64,000 nucleotides of DNA from positions 62,001-126,000 of the forward strand of contig NZ_BMGS01000008.1 in assembly GCF_014640315.1 (NCBI RefSeq), read 5' to 3'. Source of the stretch: Hymenobacter glacieicola. Its GTDB lineage: Bacteria; Bacteroidota; Bacteroidia; Cytophagales; Hymenobacteraceae. The position numbers were made by a program, and so were the translations under genes. The stretch's first letter is position 1. Every line of letters begins with the position of its first letter. Below are positions 44,425-53,232 of the stretch, piece after piece. Below the pieces are notes generated by a model. It was not told the origin of the DNA, searched no databases, and saw nothing but the letters and a program-made list of their open reading frames with translations.

Positions 44425-45507
44425 TTGCCTACCTACACCACCGCACCCGCCGACCTGCACCTGAACGGATTAACCATTGCCCCCGGCGAGCAAGTCCTGA
44501 CGCGACTTGTGATTTCGCGCCTACCCTCCGGGACCGTAATTGACATTCCGGTACACGTGTTTCGGGCCACCGAGCCCGGGCCTACGGTGCTACTAATGGC
44601 GGGCCTGCATGGCGACGAAGTGAACGGCATTGAAACCATCCGGCGCCTGATCCGGCGGCGCATGCTGCAGCCTCAGCGCGGCACCATTCTGGCCATTCCC
44701 ATCCTCAATATCTACGGCTTCCTAAATTTCTCGCGGGAAGTGCCCGATGGCAAAGACGTGAACCGCTCCTTTCCGGGCAATCCGCGCGGCTCCCTAGCCA
44801 GCCGGGTAGCGCACCGTTTTATGCGCGAAATCATGCCCCTGATTGACTACGGCATTGATTTTCACACGGGCGGCGCAGCCCGGGCCAACATCCCCCAAAT
44901 TCGCTGCCTGCTGCATCAGGATGCGGAAACTGACGCGCTGGCGGAAGCCTTTGGGGCCCCGTTCACCCTGCACGCCGGGCTGCGCCCCGGCTCCCTGCGC
45001 GAAACCGCCATGCAGGAAGGTCGCCGCATCATTGTGTACGAAACCGGTGAGTCGTTGCGCCTCGATGAGGAAGGCATTGACCTGGGCATTGCCGGTACGC
45101 TGCGCGTGTTGCACCACCTGGGCATGGTACCCAGCGTACCCCCGCCCGCTCGGCCCTCCGTGGTATGCATGCGCTCTACCTGGCTGCGGGCCAAGTACGC
45201 GGGGCTGTTCCGCAGCCTGGTGCACCTAGGCCAGTATATTGAGAAGGGCGAAGTGTTCGGCTCCGTGGCGGACCCTTACGGTGAGAATTCTGTGCGCCTG
45301 GAGTCGCCGGTGGCGGGCTACATTATTGGGGTGAATCATATGCCCGTGGTCAACCAGGGCGACGCCCTGGTGCACGTAGGCCGCACCGATTCGTCCCCGA
45401 GCCGAGTAGATTTAAGTGCTCCATTCGAGGAAAAACCCATGAGGCCGCTCGAAACAGAGGAAGAGGACGAGGAAGCCGGGGAGGAGATGATGCGCGACGG
45501 GGAGTAG
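44425..45507 (+). CDS. AstE/aspartoacylase-family zinc hydrolase, TTG start
   Basis: This 360-residue protein belongs to the succinylglutamate desuccinylase/aspartoacylase branch of M14-like zinc hydrolases. Zinc ligands are His and Glu in LHGDEVNG and His in DFHTGG. The substrate-binding NRSFPG is also present. A C-terminal beta domain (residues about 245-335) ends in a very acidic tail (LETEEEDEEAGEEMM). No ATG precedes the conserved region, so TTG at 44425 is the likely start. The gene follows the rimB-like gene and rimK. This trio is a neighbourhood I recall from other bacteria, which suggests a role in removing or trimming acyl/glutamyl groups. Confidence 0.85.
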   Translation: MPTYTTAPADLHLNGLTIAPGEQVLTRLVISRLPSGTVIDIPVHVFRATEPGPTVLLMAGLHGDEVNGIETIRRLIRRRMLQPQRGTILAIPILNIYGFLNFSREVPDGKDVNRSFPGNPRGSLASRVAHRFMREIMPLIDYGIDFHTGGAARANIPQIRCLLHQDAETDALAEAFGAPFTLHAGLRPGSLRETAMQEGRRIIVYETGESLRLDEEGIDLGIAGTLRVLHHLGMVPSVPPPARPSVVCMRSTWLRAKYAGLFRSLVHLGQYIEKGEVFGSVADPYGENSVRLESPVAGYIIGVNHMPVVNQGDALVHVGRTDSSPSRVDLSAPFEEKPMRPLETEEEDEEAGEEMMRDGE

Positions 45508-45623
45508 GGCCTGTGGCTTACGAGTACCGGCGAAGCAGTAGGGCTGGTTCCGATATCTCCGGGCATTTTGCTTTACTTTGACTGGCCGTACTGCGGTGCT
45601 TTGTCTTCTTCCTCTTTATCTGA

Positions 45624-46280
45624 ATGAAAAACTCAGTTCAACTTGTCATCAACGTAGTATTGGCCCTGGCGGTGGCGGTGCTGTTCTACCTGCATTTCGC
45701 CAGCAAACCTGCTGCGGCCCGTCAGAAGCCAGTGGCCGTTGCCACTACCCTTACTGATACGACCAGCACGGCCACCGTTACGGACGAGCCCGCCGACATC
45801 GTAGCCGTAGCCGATACCAACAAAGTAGCCTACGTGGAATCGGGCAAGCTGCTGGATGGCTACCAGGGCATGAAGGACGCCCGTAAGAGCTTCGAAACCA
45901 AAGCCCGCCGCTGGGAAGCCCAAAACCAAACCTTGGTACGCGGCTTCCAGACGGCCGTGCAGCAATACCAGCAGAAAGCCGAAGGTGTGACCCAAGAACA
46001 GCGCGCTTCCACGGAGCAGCAACTGCAGGGCCGGCAGGCCCAGGTGGCGCAGGAGCAGGAAAAGCTGCAGCGCCAGGCCCAGGAGGAAGAAGCTAAAATG
46101 ACCCAGCAGGTGCTGGAGCGCATCAACAAGCAGGTAGAAAAGTACGGCAAGCAAAACGGCTACCGCCTGATTCTCATTGCCGCTCCTAGCGGCACCATTG
46201 CCTACGGCCGCAAAGACCTCGACATCACCGCGCCAGTCCTCAAGCACCTCAACGACGAGTACCGGGGCGCCAAAAAATAA
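45624..46280 (+). CDS. OmpH/Skp-like periplasmic chaperone
   Basis: The 218-residue protein has an N-terminal signal anchor (LVINVVLALAVAVLFYLHF), a Thr-rich linker to about residue 65, and an OmpH domain. VAYVESGKLLDGYQGMKDA is the beta strand and first helix, a long helical hairpin runs over about 85-175, and GYRLILIAAPSGTIAYG closes the body. Skp-type proteins hold unfolded outer-membrane proteins in the periplasm. A terminator follows. Confidence 0.9.
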   Translation: MKNSVQLVINVVLALAVAVLFYLHFASKPAAARQKPVAVATTLTDTTSTATVTDEPADIVAVADTNKVAYVESGKLLDGYQGMKDARKSFETKARRWEAQNQTLVRGFQTAVQQYQQKAEGVTQEQRASTEQQLQGRQAQVAQEQEKLQRQAQEEEAKMTQQVLERINKQVEKYGKQNGYRLILIAAPSGTIAYGRKDLDITAPVLKHLNDEYRGAKK

Positions 46281-46723
46281 GCCGCTGGCTACCCGCCACA
46301 AGGCAGAAACAACCCTTAAAGCGCCGGCTTCCCGCAAGGAGGCCGGCGCTTTTTTCTACGGGCCGCCCCGTCCGGGAGTACAGTAGCGGCACTAGAGTGT
46401 GTTGATAGGCCGATACAAGGTTTCTGCCGGCACAACAGTAACCATCAGGCAAAGGCGAAGTCGAGCAGCTCGTGGGCTGGCATTGCCGTGTTAATCAGGT
46501 TGTTAGCTTGCCGGCTGCTTCAGCTTTGCCTCGGGCACGAAAGGCTCGGCACGACGTTCAGCATTGCTGGTTTTGACTGATAATCTACTCGCGCCGCTAG
46601 CGCCCGCAACCAGAAAGTAGCGGCGCCGGCAACGGGTGCAGACTGTCCGGGCTGAATTAAACCTTTGGTACTGACGTTCCTCCAAGAGGAAACCAGCCGC
46701 TACTTCGGTGGCTTTCCTCACGT
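46281..46723. other. 443-bp gap between ompH-like gene and small lipoprotein gene
   Basis: The first 75 bp hold a terminator. The remainder contains no gene I can support. A minus-strand frame running through it is an antisense shadow without protein character. A weak TAnnTTTG-like string (AACCTTTG, 46660-46667) lies 57 bp before the next ATG. Confidence 0.6.
46317..46356 (+). terminator. Terminator after the ompH-like gene
   Basis: AGCGCCGGC and GCCGGCGCT pair around a 14-nt loop, and TTTTT follows. Confidence 0.85.
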
Positions 46724-47014
46724 ATGAAGAAGCTCCTAAGATTTTCTGCATTGTTCCTAGTGTTGCTAGTGGCGGCGGCTTCGTTGCCGAGCTGCGTGGC
46801 AACCGCTCAGCCCGGGGTAGTAGTGGCTGCTGGTCCTGGCCCTTACTACGGTAGCGGCTACGGCTACCGGCCCCGGCCTTACTACCAGGCGCGGCCTTAC
46901 TACCGGCCGGTGCCCCCTCGCGTGGTAATAGTAGAGCCGCACCGGAGGGTGGTAGCACCGGCGCCCCGTCCGTACTACAACGCCCGCCCGCACCGCTACA
47001 TCCGGGTGCGGTAA
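46724..47014 (+). CDS. Small Tyr/Pro/Arg-rich lipoprotein
   Basis: The 96-residue protein has a lipobox (LPSC, Cys24) and a mature part made of near-repeats around PYY: GPYYGSGYGYRPRPYYQ, ARPYYRPVPP, RPYYNARPHRY. It has the look of a low-complexity, probably unstructured surface or cell-wall-binding peptide. Proteins of this kind are common in Hymenobacter-type genomes without known function. Confidence 0.7.
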   Translation: MKKLLRFSALFLVLLVAAASLPSCVATAQPGVVVAAGPGPYYGSGYGYRPRPYYQARPYYRPVPPRVVIVEPHRRVVAPAPRPYYNARPHRYIRVR

Positions 47015-47043
47015 CTGGGCTGCTTCCCTGGCATTTTTTCTTG

Positions 47044-47078
47044 TTAACGCCCCGTCAACGTATTGGTGGGGCGTTGCT
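47044..47078 (+). terminator. Terminator after the Tyr-rich lipoprotein gene
   Basis: AACGCCCC and GGGGCGTT pair around a 14-nt loop that itself has ends GTCAA/TTGGT. Confidence 0.65.
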
Positions 47079-47121
47079 ATGTCAGCACTACCCGTTCAGG
47101 CGCCGGCAAAGTATAGGGCAC

Positions 47122-47161
47122 CGAAAAACCCGGCCCCACACGTAGCGGAACCGGGTTTATC
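47122..47161 (-). terminator. Terminator of the minus-strand barrel gene at 47188
   Basis: AAACCCGG and CCGGGTTT pair. The leftward transcript would end in GGGUUUUUCGG. Confidence 0.65.
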
Positions 47162-47187
47162 AGGGTGCTGAACAGCGTCGGCAGTGC

Positions 47188-47757
47188 TTAGAAAGCGAAG
47201 CGCAGGCTTATGGCCGCATCATTATAGAAACCGGTATAGCCATCAAATACTTCGAAGAAAGGCTTGTAGTCCACGCCCACGGTGAACGGTAGGTCTTCCA
47301 TCTTGTACTCCAGACCCAGGATCAGGTCGGCCCCACCCACGATGTAGTTCCGGTCGTCGCGGTAGTAGGCGTAGTAAAAGTCGTTTTTCTTGCCCCGAAC
47401 GTAGCGTCCATCCAGCACGTAGTAACGGCCGGCATAAGAGCCGATGTGGCCCCCAGCCCCGTAGTAAAACTGCAGGCCCTTGAAGTCGGAAATGGGCAGG
47501 TGCTTTTCCAGCAGCAGCGTCAGCCGGCCGCCCCGGGCCTGGTACTCACGCGTGAGCAGGCCTTCGAAGGCTACGTTGTTCTTGCCGCTCAGGAAGTGCT
47601 TGAAGGTGAGGCCCGAAGACCAGCCGCCACCCCGCAACCCAATGGCCGTTTCGTATCCGGCGCCGCTGCCGCCACTTTTCTTCTTGCTCTGAGCCTGGGC
47701 TCCTCCCGAAGTTGCCAACAGCCCCAGGGCCACTAAACCAAAAATCAAACGCTTCAT
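47188..47757 (-). CDS. Small outer-membrane beta-barrel protein
   Basis: The 189-residue protein has a signal peptide (cut after AQAQ near residue 23), a Lys/Gly/Ser-rich spacer, and about eight amphipathic strands (YETAIGLRGGGWSSGLTFKH, LTLLLEKHLPI, LQFYYGAGGHIGSY, LEYKMEDLPFTVGVDY). It ends in the outer-membrane signal LRFAF. It resembles OmpW/porin-like small barrels. Function unknown. Confidence 0.82.
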   Translation of the reverse strand: MKRLIFGLVALGLLATSGGAQAQSKKKSGGSGAGYETAIGLRGGGWSSGLTFKHFLSGKNNVAFEGLLTREYQARGGRLTLLLEKHLPISDFKGLQFYYGAGGHIGSYAGRYYVLDGRYVRGKKNDFYYAYYRDDRNYIVGGADLILGLEYKMEDLPFTVGVDYKPFFEVFDGYTGFYNDAAISLRFAF

Positions 47758-47817
47758 GCGGAAAACAAACTAGTAAATAGTTAAACGTCCCGCAAAAGTA
47801 CAAGAATGGCCGGATTA

Positions 47818-48486
47818 TTACGGTCTTGCTAGCCCTTCTTCGGCTAGGGCGTTAGAAAGGTGCACGTACGGGCCGTGGCCCTCCTTTTCGGCGGCTTGCA
47901 GCATGGCACGGGCCACGGTATGGGCTGGCACGGCCCGGTAGTGGCGCAGGCGCCCAACCAGCACCGGCCGCAACACACGTAGCAGGAAGGCTCCCAGTTG
48001 CTCGCCCGCGCGCTTTTCGGGCCGGGGCCCCAGCAGCAAAGAAGGCCGGAAAAAATGGATAGCGCGGAATGGCGTCTGACGCACAGCCTCCTCCATTTCG
48101 CCTTTCACCCGGTTGTAGTAGAAGCGCGAGCGGGCATCGGCCCCCATAGCCGATACGACCAGCAACTGGGCGGCAAAATTGGCCGCCGTCAGGGCCGCCA
48201 GCTTCACTACGTACAAATAATCAACGCGGTAAAATGCGTCTTTGGAGCCCGCCTGCCGCATCGTCGTGCCCAGACAGCAGAATATATCGTCGGCAATAAG
48301 CTGCAAGCGGTGGTCTTCCAAGTGGTCGAAATCCACTATTCGCTGCTCCAGCTTGGGGTGCATAATTGGGAGCGGCCGCCGGCCAATAGCAATAACCCGG
48401 TTGTACCGCTCCGAAGCCAGGAGCAAGGGTAGCAATTGGCTGCCCATGAGGCCACTTGCCCCAGCAATGAGTGCGGTTTTTTGCAT
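47818..48486 (-). CDS. NAD(P)-binding protein of the atypical SDR type
   Basis: From the ATG at 48486 there are 222 residues. The nucleotide-binding loop is AGASGLMGSQLL (residues 8-19). An active-site-like YYNRVKGEME (Tyr-x3-Lys) and LLLGPRPEKRAGEQ fit the HTATIP2/YwnB-like group of NAD(P)H-binding Rossmann proteins. The catalytic activity is unknown. Upstream in-frame sequence to 48663 is not protein-like. Confidence 0.85.
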   Translation of the reverse strand: MQKTALIAGASGLMGSQLLPLLLASERYNRVIAIGRRPLPIMHPKLEQRIVDFDHLEDHRLQLIADDIFCCLGTTMRQAGSKDAFYRVDYLYVVKLAALTAANFAAQLLVVSAMGADARSRFYYNRVKGEMEEAVRQTPFRAIHFFRPSLLLGPRPEKRAGEQLGAFLLRVLRPVLVGRLRHYRAVPAHTVARAMLQAAEKEGHGPYVHLSNALAEEGLARP

Positions 48487-48728
48487 AAGTGGAGGTTGAG
48501 AGGCCAGCGAGAAGGGAGAGCAAGAAGGAAGGCCACCTATTCTGGTACGTACCGCTGGCTGAAACGCTGCTTTTCCCTGGGGCCAGATGCGCGGGCCGCG
48601 CTCCGGGTTGCCTGCCCCGCTGGGTGCGTATGCATCAGCAACTACTGGCAGCATACTAAGCAACGCCCTGGAGGTAGCAGCCTTCAGTAAGAAGCTACTA
48701 CCCCCAGGGCGAGGCAGAATGAGCCGGC

Positions 48729-49562
48729 TTATTTGCCCGGTACCAGGCGGGTTTGCTCGGGTTCCAGCTCTACTGCTCCTTGTTTGTACAAAGAGCCCAG
48801 GGCCTTTTTAAAGATTTTTTTACTCATGCCCAGCCGGCGGTAAATGTCATCTGGCTCACTTTTGTCGCCGAGGGGTAGGGTGCCGCCGGCTTGGCGCAGG
48901 GCCGTCAGGAGGGTTTCGGCGGCGGCCACGGCTTCGTCGTAGCCGGGGCGCTGCAGGCTCAGGTCGAGCTTGCCGTCGGGCCGTACCTGCCGGACGTAGC
49001 CCGTGTGCACGTCGCCGAGGCGCAGGGGCTTGAACACTTCGTTGTGATAAAGCAGGCCCTGGTGAGTGCCATCCACAATTACCTTGTAGCCCATGTCCGT
49101 TTCCTCGGCCACAAAAAGGTCGGCCGCGTCGCCGGCTTTGCCCGGAAACGGGTCGGGGCTCAGAAACCACTCCCACTTGGCCGAGGCCACAATCCGGTCG
49201 GTAGCTTCATCCAGGTACACGAATACCGTGGCCCGCTCGCCAGGGCGCAGGGTTCGGCGCAGGTTGCGGTAGGGTAGGAGCAGGTCTTTCTCCAGACCCC
49301 AATCCAAAAACGCCCCGGTGGGGGTCACGTCGCGCACGGTAAGGGCAGCAAACTGGCCTACCCGCGCGTAGGGCTCCAGGTTGGTGGCAATCAGCCGGTC
49401 CTCGGAGTCGCGGTACACAAACACGCGGACCACGTCGCCTACGTGCGTGCCCGCCGGAATGTACTTGCGCGGGAGCAGCAGGTCGCCGTCGTCGGAGGTC
49501 AGGTACATGCCGAAGTCTACCTCGCGGGCTACTTCCAGCTCGTTGAAATCACCAAGATGCAT
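48729..49562 (-). CDS. CvfB-like S1-domain RNA-binding protein
   Basis: This 277-residue protein matches the CvfB layout: an N-terminal S1-like pair (FGMYLTSDDGDLLLPRKYIP and VTPTGAFLDWGLEKDLLLP), a third S1-like unit (YKVIVDGTHQGLLYHNEVF), and a C-terminal winged helix (DDIYRRLGMSKKIFKKALGS). CvfB proteins bind RNA and affect gene expression. The winged-helix end suggests nucleic-acid recognition. Confidence 0.9.
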   Translation of the reverse strand: MHLGDFNELEVAREVDFGMYLTSDDGDLLLPRKYIPAGTHVGDVVRVFVYRDSEDRLIATNLEPYARVGQFAALTVRDVTPTGAFLDWGLEKDLLLPYRNLRRTLRPGERATVFVYLDEATDRIVASAKWEWFLSPDPFPGKAGDAADLFVAEETDMGYKVIVDGTHQGLLYHNEVFKPLRLGDVHTGYVRQVRPDGKLDLSLQRPGYDEAVAAAETLLTALRQAGGTLPLGDKSEPDDIYRRLGMSKKIFKKALGSLYKQGAVELEPEQTRLVPGK

Positions 49563-49750
49563 AGGTAATGAAGAATGACGTATTAAGAAGTAAAAATGGC
49601 GCTGGCGCGGAGCGGAGCGTCATTTTCTGGTATTACCCGGGACTCTTTCCCAAGAGAAACAAGGAGTCTACGCGCAACAAAGGTCCGAAGAAGCTACCCG
49701 CCAGCAATTTTTAATTCTTCCCTCCCAATTCCTTTTCCCCAGGTCATCGG

Positions 49751-51661
49751 CTACTGGTAGCGCACTACCCCGGGCTGCCCGAAGCTAAAGTCGCTGAAGT
49801 CGTAGTAGGGCCGGGAGTTTTCGAACACGCGGATGCCATTGGGCGCGCTCATGCCCCGGGGGTAAAAACCAAAGGTAATTTGGAAGGTGCGCAGGGCCGC
49901 GTACTCGTTGCGGAAGCGCAGACCCAGCCCGAAGCCGGTATAAGGCGCTTCCTGGAAGGGCAGCACCTGGCGGGGCGAGCGGGCGTTCAGCCAGGCCACA
50001 TCGGCAAAGGCCACCCCCGCCATCCGAAACCCCAGAAACGAAACGGGCGTGAACAGGGTGGCCTCGTAGTTAAACGTCACGCGGCTGGAGCCCAGCAGCA
50101 AGCCCTGGGGCTGAAAGCCACGCAGGCCGTTTTCGCCATCAATGCTCAGCGGCTGCTCGCCCGGCCGCCGGTTCAGCCCTAGGCTGCTGCGCTGCCAGAA
50201 AAAGTGCCGCCACTGGTAGTTGCCCGTGTGGTACAGGCGCGTGAAATAGAGCAGCTCCCCGCCTACCAAACCCTGCTGCCAGTCGTTGTCGCGCCCGCGC
50301 AGGTAGGAGCCGAACTCCCCGTTCAGGTACAGGTAGCCCCGTTGCGGGTGGTAGCCGGCGTAGGCCAGCCGCAGCCCGTAGTAGCGGCGGTTAGCCACCT
50401 CATTGAACTCGTAGCCGGTAGTCAGACTCAGCAGGGTGCCCGTTGGAATGTCCTCGGTGCGGCCAAAGCCGAACAGGTACTTGTCCTTGTAGTAGCGCCG
50501 GACGCTGTAGCCCACGGTGCCCAGCACCAGGTTGGCATTGAAGTAATCGGCCGTGGGTTTCTGGGCGTAATTGGTGCGAATCAGCCGGCCCGACACAATG
50601 ACGCGCCCCGGGTTTTCATACCCCAAATCGTAGCTTTTCAGCCGCAGCGCCCTACCAAGCCAGGCGTCCTGGGTGTTGTAGCGCAGCGGGTCGAACACGT
50701 ACGGGTCCTCGGGCGTGCCAACGCCCCGCGTAGCCACCACCCGGTCCACGAAATCGTAGCTTAAGGCCCCGGCGTACCGGGTATTCACGGAGTAAAAGTC
50801 GCGGCTGAACCGGACGCCCGCTTCCTTGTTGCGGGTTTCGTTGAGGTAGCGTGCCTGCCCGTACACGAAGTTGCGGAAGGGCACTAGGTAGCTGCCCGTG
50901 TAACGCCAGGTTTGGCCGCCGGGCCCGTTGTAGCTGCGGCCGTACTCGTAGCGGTTGCGGAACTGGTGGCCCAGGCCCAGGAAGTTCACGTCGCGCAGGC
51001 CAATCACCCCGGCCCCTACGTCGCGGAGCTGAAACGAGCCGCTCAGGCTGAAGATGTCCTTGGTGATAACCAGAACATCCACGCTGTCGGCGGTGCTGGT
51101 GCGCTCATTCACGAATACGCGGGCGTCGAGAATCTCGGAGGTCTGGCGCAGCAAACGTTCCGATTCGGCCAGGTCCTGGGGCTCCAGCTCGTCGCCCTCC
51201 CGGAACAGCAGCACCTGCCGCACCCGCGCCTTGTTGGTTTTAATGTGGAAGGTGTTGCCCGCCTTCTCCAGTATGTTGCGCGGAATGCGCGTGGAGTCGG
51301 AAATGCTGTACCCGAAGGCATCCAGCGTGCGCACCTCAATGCGGCGAATGACCTTGTAGTTGTGCCGGTCGTACTGCCGGTCGAGCAGGGTAGCGTCCAG
51401 TCCGGCCTGATCCTCACGCCGCTCCGTGAAGTTGAACAGGACCGAGGCCGCCTTGCCCGCTATGGTTTTGCGCTTGGTGTAGGCTTTGAGGCTATTGAGC
51501 ATGCGCTCCTGATCGAAGCGGCGGCGCAGAGAATCGGGGCGGGCGCCCGGCAAACGGGTCGTATCAGGGTGAGGTAAGGCGGGCGTTTGGGCCAATGCCG
51601 AGGAGGCCAGGGCCAGCCCCAGCACTACTACCCACATCCACACCAGGTACTTCATATTCAC
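49751..51661 (-). CDS. BamA/TamA-like Omp85-family outer-membrane protein
   Basis: This 636-residue protein has a signal peptide (VVVLGLALASSALAQ), POTRA-like repeats (YKVIRRIEVRTLDAFGYSI to DVLVITKDIFSLSG, about 105-220) and a C-terminal 16-strand-type barrel. The sequence ENGLRGFQPQ near residue 530 resembles the L6-loop RGF motif of Omp85 proteins. It lacks the five POTRA domains of BamA, so it is more like the short Bacteroidota relatives or surface-antigen proteins. It probably inserts or exports proteins or lipids at the outer membrane. Confidence 0.85.
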   Translation of the reverse strand: MNMKYLVWMWVVVLGLALASSALAQTPALPHPDTTRLPGARPDSLRRRFDQERMLNSLKAYTKRKTIAGKAASVLFNFTERREDQAGLDATLLDRQYDRHNYKVIRRIEVRTLDAFGYSISDSTRIPRNILEKAGNTFHIKTNKARVRQVLLFREGDELEPQDLAESERLLRQTSEILDARVFVNERTSTADSVDVLVITKDIFSLSGSFQLRDVGAGVIGLRDVNFLGLGHQFRNRYEYGRSYNGPGGQTWRYTGSYLVPFRNFVYGQARYLNETRNKEAGVRFSRDFYSVNTRYAGALSYDFVDRVVATRGVGTPEDPYVFDPLRYNTQDAWLGRALRLKSYDLGYENPGRVIVSGRLIRTNYAQKPTADYFNANLVLGTVGYSVRRYYKDKYLFGFGRTEDIPTGTLLSLTTGYEFNEVANRRYYGLRLAYAGYHPQRGYLYLNGEFGSYLRGRDNDWQQGLVGGELLYFTRLYHTGNYQWRHFFWQRSSLGLNRRPGEQPLSIDGENGLRGFQPQGLLLGSSRVTFNYEATLFTPVSFLGFRMAGVAFADVAWLNARSPRQVLPFQEAPYTGFGLGLRFRNEYAALRTFQITFGFYPRGMSAPNGIRVFENSRPYYDFSDFSFGQPGVVRYQ

Positions 51662-51867
51662 AATTAGCCAGTCTGGGCAAGATACAGCGCAAATGCGTTT
51701 CGCGCGGAGTTTTGTCGAGGTTAAACGGGTAGGAAGTGAGGCCTAAAATAGCAGTTCAGCTCATCATTGAAAAATGCCAGTGAAGGAACATTTCTAAGGA
51801 AATTAGCCTTGTATGATGATGCGTATCTGCGCGTAATCTTCTATTTTTAAGCCCAGAAACCGGCCCG

Positions 51868-53136
51868 ATGAACGACCAGCGTATTCAGGAAAAGCTAAGT
51901 ATTTTGGCAGATGCCGCGAAGTACGACGTATCGTGCTCCAGCAGCGGCGGCAAGCGCAAAAATGAGGACAAAGGCTTGGGCAACGCCGAAGGCATGGGCA
52001 TCTGCCACAGCTACACCGAAGACGGCCGGTGCGTGAGCTTGCTTAAGATTCTGCTGACCAACCACTGCATCTTCGACTGCGCGTACTGCGTGTCACGAAG
52101 AAGTAACGACGTGAAGCGCGCTGCCTTCACCGTGGACGAAGTAGTAGACCTGACTATGAACTTCTACCGTCGTAACTACATCGAAGGGTTGTTCTTGAGT
52201 TCCGGCATTTTCTCCTCGCCTGACTACACCATGGAGCGCCTGGTGCGCATCATTAAAAAGCTGCGCACTGAGCACAAGTTCAACGGCTACATTCACGTGA
52301 AAGCCATTCCGGGCGCTTCGGAAGAACTGATCCAGGAAGCCGGCCTGTACGCCGACCGCCTGAGCGTGAACATTGAGCTGCCGTCGGAAATGGCCCTGCA
52401 GAACCTGGCCCCCGAGAAGAACTACCAGGAGATTCTGACGCCAATGGCTCAGATTCGGGACGGTATTCAGCAGAATAAGGAGGAAAAAGCCTTGTTCAAG
52501 AAAGTGCCGCAGTTTGCTACCGCCGGCCAAAGCACCCAGCTGATTGTGGGCGCTTCGCAGGAAAACGACTTGCAGATCATCAGCCTCACCGACTCGCTCT
52601 ACAAGGGCTACGGCCTGAAGCGCGTGTACTACTCGGGCTACATTCCCGTCACCGACGACGCGCGCCTGCCCCAGGTTACGCAGCCGCCCCTGATCCGGGA
52701 GCACCGCCTCTACCAAACCGACTGGCTGATGCGCTTCTACGGCTTTCAGGCCGATGAAATTCTGGACCCCGCGCATCCCTTCCTTGACCTGGAAATTGAC
52801 CCCAAGCTGGCCTGGGCCCTGCGCAACCGCCACGTATTCCCAGTGGATGTGAATACGGCCGATTACGAGATGATTCTGCGGATTCCGGGGGTAGGGGCCC
52901 GCTCGGCCAAGCGCATTGTTGCCGCCCGCCGGTTTTCGCCCGTCACGCTTGACCACCTGCACAAGTTTGGTGTCGTGCTCAAGCGCGCCAAGTTCTTCCT
53001 GACCTGCCGGGGCCAAGCCCTGGAAAAGCGTGACTACGACGAGCAGACCATCCGCCGCCAGATTTTGTTTGGGGCCGGTTCCGTCCGCTCGGCCCTGGTC
53101 ACCCAGCAGCTCGATCTTTTCGCACAAGCTTCTTAA
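51868..53136 (+). CDS. Radical SAM protein with C-terminal helix-hairpin-helix (putative DNA modification/repair)
   Basis: This 422-residue enzyme carries the radical SAM cluster motif Cys67-x3-Cys71-x2-Cys74 (CIFDCAYC), preceded by CVSLLKILLTNH. A C-terminal helix-hairpin-helix (about 326-356, IPGVGARSAKRIVAARR) indicates DNA binding. It matches a family I know as 'putative DNA modification/repair radical SAM protein', which is usually encoded beside a DUF4130 protein. One is indeed present here, at 54374. The chemistry and substrate are unknown. It is the first gene of a four-gene cassette. Confidence 0.9.
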   Translation: MNDQRIQEKLSILADAAKYDVSCSSSGGKRKNEDKGLGNAEGMGICHSYTEDGRCVSLLKILLTNHCIFDCAYCVSRRSNDVKRAAFTVDEVVDLTMNFYRRNYIEGLFLSSGIFSSPDYTMERLVRIIKKLRTEHKFNGYIHVKAIPGASEELIQEAGLYADRLSVNIELPSEMALQNLAPEKNYQEILTPMAQIRDGIQQNKEEKALFKKVPQFATAGQSTQLIVGASQENDLQIISLTDSLYKGYGLKRVYYSGYIPVTDDARLPQVTQPPLIREHRLYQTDWLMRFYGFQADEILDPAHPFLDLEIDPKLAWALRNRHVFPVDVNTADYEMILRIPGVGARSAKRIVAARRFSPVTLDHLHKFGVVLKRAKFFLTCRGQALEKRDYDEQTIRRQILFGAGSVRSALVTQQLDLFAQAS

Positions 53137-53139
53137 GGA

Positions 53140-53216
53140 GTAGTGCGGTAGTAGTTGCTGGTTTGCCGCCGGACAACATCTCAACGCTCAACAACAAGTA
53201 ACTACTACCGCACTAC
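53140..53216. repeat. Perfect 17-bp inverted repeat in the radical SAM cassette
   Basis: GTAGTGCGGTAGTAGTT at 53140-53156 is exactly complemented at 53200-53216, with a 43-nt loop. It starts 4 bp after the radical SAM stop and ends 16 bp before the next ORF. It may act as an internal attenuator or stabilising hairpin. It is not followed by a T-run. Confidence 0.85.
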
Positions 53217-53232
53217 GAAACCCGCAAGCCCC

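Noticed and set aside
46503-46958. 151-codon minus-strand frame near the Tyr-rich lipoprotein gene
   Set aside because: It overlaps a better-supported gene and has low-complexity Arg/Ser/Ala content without a domain.
49751-51661. Calling the Omp85-like protein BamA
   Set aside because: It is too short (636 residues) for five POTRA domains plus a barrel and stands alone. It fits better as a shorter member of the superfamily.
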